A stretch of DNA of 64,000 bases from Hyperoodon ampullatus. Taxonomy: Eukaryota > Chordata > Mammalia > Artiodactyla > Ziphiidae. The stretch's first letter is position 1. Each line of letters opens with the position of its first letter. A model generated the notes under the pieces. It had not been told where the DNA came from, did not search any database, and worked only from the letters and a program-made list of their open reading frames with translations. The stretch lies in contig OX457064.1 in the NCBI GenBank assembly GCA_949752795.1, positions 106,183,454-106,247,453 on the forward strand. Direction: 5' to 3'. Of the stretch, positions 58,001 to 64,000 are shown one piece after another. The translations under genes and the position numbers were made by a program.

Positions 58001-59752
58001 CCTTTCAGAGGAGGGGTCCCAGGCAGGCTCTGTAAACGGCCACAGTCCTAGCCTTTCCAGGTCCCTTTGTACCCCTTCCCTCTCCACCCAACCCTGGCCC
58101 AGACCTGCTGGCTTAGTGCTGAATTAGAACTTGTTGGCTATTCTTCTCGGGACATGCTAGTGTCCAGATAACTCCTCCAGGGTTTCTGGTCTCCACTCAC
58201 CCCACCGTGTCCACTGAGAGCCCCATGCGGGGTCAGGACACCCGTTTTCACCACAAAGCATGATGCCTCCTGCTACGACACACATTGAGGTGTGCGCTGG
58301 GGCACCACTCGCCTCGGCACTGCACTGGCCCAACAGCGACTTTCAGGGTCTCCTGTGTCCTTTGCTCCAGCCACTGGCTCCTTCTTGAGCTGTGACCCAT
58401 GGCATCACTTCCCTTGTCGCTGGTTCCCTGGAGCCCCATTGTCATCTCAGGAGAGCAAGGTCCGTTTGCATCTGGGCTCCAGGTCACCATGGCTGCCACC
58501 TGCATTTGGGCACAGGTGTGATGGAAGCTAGCTGACCTGTGAGGGTCACCTGAGCAGAGCTCCTCCCCTGGTGACCCACTGGGCTCTCCTTGGATTTGGG
58601 AAGCCAGCAGTTCCTTAACTGTCCCCTGTGGCCGGCTGTCCCTTTCAAGCAGCACATCTGGTGTTCTTCAGAAATTCCCTCCCACCCTGGCTCTGATGCT
58701 TTCCCTGCAGGCTGGTCCAGCCTCTACGGAAGGCCCCACCCCGCCTCACTGGCTCACAGCCCAAGCCCCTACTGGGTTGTCTGTCTTCTAAGGTCACAAA
58801 TACTCTGAGAATTTGAGAGACCCTCCAGAACTCTGACTTGATTCATTGGCCCCCAGGCCTACCAGGGACTCACCTCTCACACCCGCGAGAGGCCTTCCCA
58901 GGCCGCTCACTGCTCCGGTAAAGTTGCCGGGAGCCCTAAACAGGGGATCGGGGAGCGGGGTCTTCTGAGGCTATCAGTCACACACCGGGTCCTGTGACCC
59001 AAAGGCCCTTGCTCCTGGGGTTCCAGGCCTGCAGGAGGGGATGCGCTGCTCTGTGCACCCCCATCACCGAGGTACGGGGAGGACCGGGAATTATCGCCAC
59101 TCAGCAAAGGGTGCTGGGTGACCTCTGCACAAATCATTTCTTGGCTGTCGCTGTGAATTCCCAGGGGGTGTGCTCCCACATCAGAGAGAACGGGGAGTGC
59201 GATTGCTGTAATCTGACAGCCTGAACAGAGGAGGAGCGGGGGACCCTGCGTAACTGGGAGCCTCTGCCGTTAGGTGGCCAGCGCTCTGGGGAGGCCAAGG
59301 GCAGGCTCTGAGTTGGAATCTCAGCTCTGCCACTGCCCAGCTGTGGGAGACTGGGGTTGTCTGTCGGTGCCTCGGTTTCCCCCTCGCTGGGGCTTTCTTC
59401 ACTCCGTTTCTGGACGGCTGACTGCACGCCCAGGCCAGACAGCTGGACGCCCCTGTTTGCCTCGTCTGCCTGGAACCATCCGCCCTGAGAGCCAGGCTGG
59501 GCCTGAGGCTGAGGACGGGTGGCCAGAGCCCAGCTGCGCCCACACAGCCCCTCGCGCCCTCTAGCGGGAACGCGCACCCCGCGGCCTCCGCTCCAGCCTT
59601 ACCCGTCCTTCTGGGCTGGCTCAGCCATTCCCAGCCTTTTCAGGTAAAAGGACCTCTTTTTAATATCCAAAGACTTTAGATAACCCGATGGTAGTTATAG
59701 TTTTAGTACTTTCTGAAAAAACAGAGACAAAAAACAACTTTCAGTTCCATTG
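58001..59752. other. intergenic, with a weak MIR at about 59305-59390
   Basis: The CAGCTCTGCCACTGCCCAGC and GTGCCTCGGTTTCCCCC blocks fit an inverted MIR. No gene was recognised. Confidence 0.4.
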
Positions 59753-59759
59753 GGATTTT

Positions 59760-60055
59760 TTTTAACATCTTTATTGGAGTATAATTGCTTTACAATGGTG
59801 TGTTAGTTTCTGCTGTATGACAAAGTGAATCAGCTATATATACACATATATCCCCATATCTCCTCCCTCTTGCGTCTCCCTCCCTCCCACCCTCCCTATC
59901 CCACCCCTCTAGGTGGTCACAAAGCACCAAGCTGATCTGCCTGTGCTATGCGGCTGCTTCCCACTAGCTATCTATTTTACATTTGGTAGTGTATATATGT
60001 CCATGTCACTCTCTCACTTCATCCCAGCTTACCCTTCCCCCTCCCCGTAAATGAC
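59760..60055 (-). mobile_element. 5'-truncated L1 3' end
   Basis: The element is inverted: TTTTTTTAACATCTTTATTGG at the left (tail side), then AATTGCTTTACAATGGTGTG, CAAAGTGAATCAGCTATATA and CCACTAGCTATCTATTTTAC. This is the 3' UTR of a cetartiodactyl-type L1, a short insertion typical of 5' truncation. Confidence 0.88.
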
Positions 60056-60137
60056 ATTTTATCAATCACATCAGCGCCCTCATGTATTTGAGGTATAATT
60101 TATATATGTGTACATCTGGATCCGCTCACAAATATGT

Positions 60138-60172
60138 ACGTTATATATATATATGTATATATATACACACAG
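60138..60172. repeat. AT-rich microsatellite
   Basis: A TA-rich run with GTATATATATAC, just past the L1 at 59760-60055. Confidence 0.7.
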
Positions 60173-60354
60173 CCACAAGTATATCTATATGGAGCTAGAG
60201 TGAGCGACGAAGAGGTCTCCAAATACAGTATATTCTGCAAGAAACACAGAAGTTAATTCTTCTCTGGTGACACTTCTGCAGGGACAAGGGCTAGGTCATG
60301 GGGCAGCTCTGTCCCCAGGGATCATTTGGAGACCCAGGCTCCTTCCCAGCACTG

Positions 60355-60480
60355 TCCAGCAGAGCTTTCCGTGCCATCCAATATGGTAGCCACTCACCCA
60401 CACGGCTGTTGGACATTTAAAACGTGACCAGTGCAACTGAGGACCTGAATTTTAATTTTATTTAATTTTAACTAATTTAA
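60355..60480 (+). mobile_element. non-autonomous hAT-like DNA element remnant
   Basis: The AGCACTGTCCAGCAGAGCTT, CCAATATGGTAGCCACTCAC and CAGTGCAACTGAGGACCTGA blocks, then an AATTTTAATTTTATTTAATT stretch, follow the same type of consensus as the element at 22105-22600. Confidence 0.55.
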
Positions 60481-63400
60481 GTTAACTGCCCCCAGGACTC
60501 TTGTGCTGAGCAGCACAGCTGTGCTCCCACTGGGGCCTCACCTCCACCTGCCTGGTCCAGGCTCCGAGTTGCCTGCCAGTGTAGACCCGGCGCAGCTGGA
60601 GGTGGATGGACCTCGAGGAGGGGGCAGGGCTCACACACCCTCACAGGGATCCGTCTCGAGGCCACGCCTCGATGCAGAGAGCCCGGGCAATGGCCTGACC
60701 GGGCAGCCACACCCCGGGGTAGGAGATGGTGCTATGAAAGGGAGAAGGAATTCTGGTGGACAGCTGCTGGTCTCAGCTGTGCTACAGACACCTGCTCTGT
60801 ATTACGTATTTTGTCCGTAGCGCTAATTGGTGAAGTATGGGTTTGTAGGTCCCTTGCAGCATGTGCATCCCCCAGGGGTCTGTGCCCAGAGGGAGGGGTC
60901 ACCAACCTGGCTCAGCCCGCAGCTCAGGTCCTTCCTCGTCCACACGACGTAGCCAACCCGAGCCCTGTGCCAGGCAGGGGTCCCTGTCTTCCCATCACTG
61001 GCCTTTCTCCAACCCCTTCGACTGGGCTCCCTGAGGCTTGGGGTCCAGCTGCTCTGGGCACTGACCCCTGCATTCCCAGCCCGGACTCGGAACAGCAGCG
61101 AGATGTTCCTTTCTGTTGGGCCTTTCCCCGTCAGAGGACTTTGATGATTCTGGTCTCCTTTCATCTCCCCTGAGAGGGACTAAGGGGCGCCCCCCCCCCC
61201 CCAGTGCGGAAACTCAGGAGCAGCGCAGCCTCCGTCCCCACCCTGTCCTGATGCTCAACTCCCTGGACAGGATGGGAAGGGACGCTGGACAGACACACAG
61301 CTCCTGTGGTCCCAGCGCAGGTTCCCGAGGACGAGAACGCACGGGCGCGCGTTCCTGCATGGGGCGCTGCCTGGAACTCGGACACCCAGCCCGGCCAGCA
61401 CTCCCTGGAGCGGCGTCCCCTGTCCCTCTGCCTGGATTTCTGCCCCACTCCTGGCAAGCGCCCCACCGCGGGGATCCCGGGAAGGGAGGCTGCACAAGAA
61501 CTAGTGCACATGGCAGTGGGAGCACCCGTGCCCAGGAGGAGGGAGGCAGGCGCGCCCGGGGAAGGTCCGAACTGCCCACCGGACCAAGAGGCCGGCCCTA
61601 GACAGTGACACAGAAGGAGGCAGCCGTCCCCGACTTGGGGGACGACCTCAAGGAGCTGTGGTGAGAAGCGAGCTCTGGAGGCGCGTCGGGCAGCAGGCGA
61701 AGGACGGATTGGAGGGAGGTGGCCTCCAAGAGGCCAGGAGAGAAGGGCAAGGCCTGCACGGGGCACTGGGGCATCGCAGGTAGAGCCCCAGGGAGCAAGC
61801 CTGGGAGGCAGTGGAGCAGCCGGGCAGAGCGGTGCTGGGCAGGGCAGGGCAGGGTCGCTCCTCCGGCTCAGGCCTCTACCTGTCCCTCCTGGGCCCAGAC
61901 CGTCCTCCTCAGCAGCGGGGAGAGAGGCCCCTCCCACCCAGCACAGGCTGCGATGACCAAGGCTCAGGGGCGGCATCGCCACCAGCAAAGGACTGCGCTC
62001 TGCTGCGGAGCGTCGCTGGCTGTTCTCAGCCGGCTCTTCTGTCACAAGCCTGGGTCGGCCACCAGGAAACCGGGAAGGAGGGATCCTTCAGAACAGGAAG
62101 CAGTAGCTGGGGAACCCGCCTTCCCAGCGTCCCGGCCCTGGGCCCGCCCCACCCCCCACCCCCCGCCGCTCCGGGGATCGTCCTGAGCCCCACTGACCAG
62201 GACTTCATGGCTCAGAAGCCACCAGAAGGCAAAGGGTGAAGGGGCCACGCCCCAGTGGCCGCCCGGCCTGCACGCTCGGCCGCCTGCTCTGTGCGCTCAG
62301 CCTTCCCAGGTGGGAAGCGCTCAGCCCAGGGAGAAAAGGGTGCGCATCCCAGGGAGTGAAGGGGCCCCTGCTCTCACCAGAGCCACTCTTCTAAATTTCT
62401 AATCAGGACCCAGAACTAGGCTGCGTCCTGCCCCTGCCCGCAGGGCTCGGTGGGGACCGTGAGGCTACAGAACATGGGGCAGCCCTGGCGGGAAGTCAGG
62501 AAGACTCAGACTCCAGGGGGCTGAGCTCTCCCGAGAAGGGAACCTGTCAGAACGTGTTAATGTGAAGGACAGAGGGGCCCCTGGGCCCAGCCGGAAGCTC
62601 TTCCTGGCGCAGGGGTTGCTCCACAGCGATAAGGAGTTGTTTTCGTTGGCTTACAGTTGCTGCTAATTTTTAGCAACACTATAGAGCAAAGAGCTGTTTC
62701 TCCACCAAAACTCCCCTCCACCCGGCAGGCCCCAGAGCCAAGCAGCACCCGAGGGGGAGCTGCCTAAACACCTGGACTCGGGGCTGGGTATCTAGAACCT
62801 TCTTCCTTTATCCCCGGAGTCCTGGGCTGCTGCTTCTAGCCCCTCCTCCAAGAAGGAGGTGAAGCTGAGGCTTGGGAAGGGCTGATCCGAGGCATCACCG
62901 CCCGTCCCTTCCGACGGTTGCCATGGTTGGCCTCAGGCATCCATGAGGCTGCAGGAAACACGGCTGTGGGCTGCGATACAGCAGGAGAGAGTGGGCTGAC
63001 GTGGAAGACAGAAATTTTTTTTTAATGTGCAAACAGTTTAGGGAACCAACAGACAAAAGGAAAAAGAGGAGACAATCCAACAAAGGCTGGAAGAGCAAAG
63101 GGAGCTGATAGGATGAGAGGAGGAGTGGAGGGAGAACAGGCCGCCGATTAGCATCTGAGCGAGAGAGCGAGGACCAGACCGAGAAGGCCTTGGGGGCTCT
63201 CAGGACGTGGCTGAGGGCACTGGAGGGAGGGCAGGCAGCTGCCTGGGACTCGGACACCCAGCCCGGCCAGGTGGGGACCTGGGGACAGAAACGTGACTGA
63301 AACAGACAGGACAGGGCAGGTTGAGGACCGCAAACAACCACGAGAGCAAATACTTACGGGCATCATCACGGCCAGTGGCATCCGGAACTTCACAGAACCG

Positions 63401-63535
63401 CAGGCATCAGAGGACCTGAGCAACCATCCAGCCAAGGCCTTCGTGCCCAGGGAGGATGGCAGCTGACCGCCGGGGCCAAGGTCTCCCCGGGTCCCTCTGT
63501 TGCAAGCTCTTTCCCCAGCACCACTCACCTGCCTC
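60481..63535. other. intergenic, GC-rich, no gene seen
   Basis: Contains a 13-base C run (61190-61202) and a short GGGCA repeat at about 61838-61855. A 33-base near-identical segment occurs both at 61366-61398 and at 63238-63270. Large antisense frames here (294 and 148 codons) carry no recognisable domain. Confidence 0.4.
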
Positions 63536-63551
63536 TTGTTGATTACATAGT

Positions 63552-63680
63552 TATTTTTATTGAGATGTAATCGGCGTGTAACATTATACTCGTCTCAGGT
63601 GTACAGTGTAATGATTCAGTATCTGTATATGTTGCAGAAGGACGTGATGTGCAGCTTGATGACCACAGTGAACAGAACCG
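63552..63680 (-). mobile_element. old L1 3' end fragment (L1M-type)
   Basis: The ATTTTTATTGAGATGTAATC, AACATTATACTCGTCTCAGG and GTGTACAGTGTAATGATTCA blocks match the inverted 3' end of older L1M elements. Confidence 0.7.
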
Positions 63681-64000
63681 CGCTGCCTCCAGGAAAGCGG
63701 CTAGAGAGCCAATCTGAACATCCGCATCACGAGAAAAAGGCGTGGTCACGAAGTGAGGTGATGGAGGTACTAGACTTGCTGTGGAGATCATTGCACAATA
63801 TTTTCAGCCTGCTTTTCAAATACGCAGTCACACTTGAAAACTGGGATCAAGAAACCTGGAAGGAGCAGGAATAACGTTGAGAGTGGGAAGGGTCAACACT
63901 GGAGAGAAAACACATGGGACAGGAAGCAAGAAGGGGCGGGACTCGGGCTGTGAGAGAAGGTTGAGGGGGCAGAGAGCAGGGAGGATGGGGGGACGATGCT

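Noticed and set aside
61161..62045. 294-codon antisense frame
   Set aside because: GC-rich sequence, no domain, and low-complexity Pro/Ala/Ser/Gly content. Probably chance.
41271..64000. Exons of CNPY1, the gene downstream of EN2 in human
   Set aside because: I looked for the short CNPY1 coding sequence on the - strand and found none. From memory, the human gene lies further from EN2 than the window reaches.

Overview
This is a window of mammalian nuclear DNA, almost certainly from a whale or dolphin. The lineage call rests on young tRNA-derived SINEs of the cetacean CHR type (for example 11088-11339, 12356-12572, 13922-14258 and 57093-57302), alongside cetartiodactyl-type L1 3' ends and older mammalian repeats (L2, MIR, MaLR-type LTRs, hAT DNA elements). 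No prokaryotic features are present.

The only protein-coding gene I can support is EN2 (engrailed homeobox 2), on the + strand in two exons (37088-37784 and 40954-41270) separated by a 3.17 kb intron with canonical GT/AG ends. Together they encode 337 residues containing every engrailed homology block: the eh1 Groucho-binding motif, the WPAW Pbx-binding hexapeptide, the homeodomain and the C-terminal EH5 region. A GC-rich promoter and leader lie upstream. A 3' UTR of about 2.2 kb follows, with several candidate poly(A) signals.

Layout. 1-26.4 kb is intergenic and dense in transposon remains. They include two L1 3' ends in inverted orientation with intact target-site duplications, several LTRs (one nested in another), and a hAT transposase fossil broken by a twin-primed L1. 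26.4-51.5 kb is almost free of recognisable transposons. It holds EN2, several CpG islands (27.75-29.9, 32.2-33.5, 35.9-37.8, 39.2-39.9, 41.7-42.2 and 45.3-46.8 kb), and AT-rich unique segments that look like candidate regulatory elements. 51.5-64 kb returns to repeat-bearing intergenic sequence (LTR, SINEs, L1, TG/CA-rich tracts) with no gene recognised.

This arrangement (a developmental transcription factor alone in a CpG-island-rich, repeat-poor domain) is typical of Polycomb- and enhancer-controlled loci. Conservation and function of the non-coding segments are inference here, since no alignment could be run. Most long open frames in the GC-rich parts are chance consequences of low stop density and are not annotated. 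No plausible new protein system was found. The items most worth checking are the candidate regulatory segments, the unassigned CpG islands and the mobile-element archaeology.
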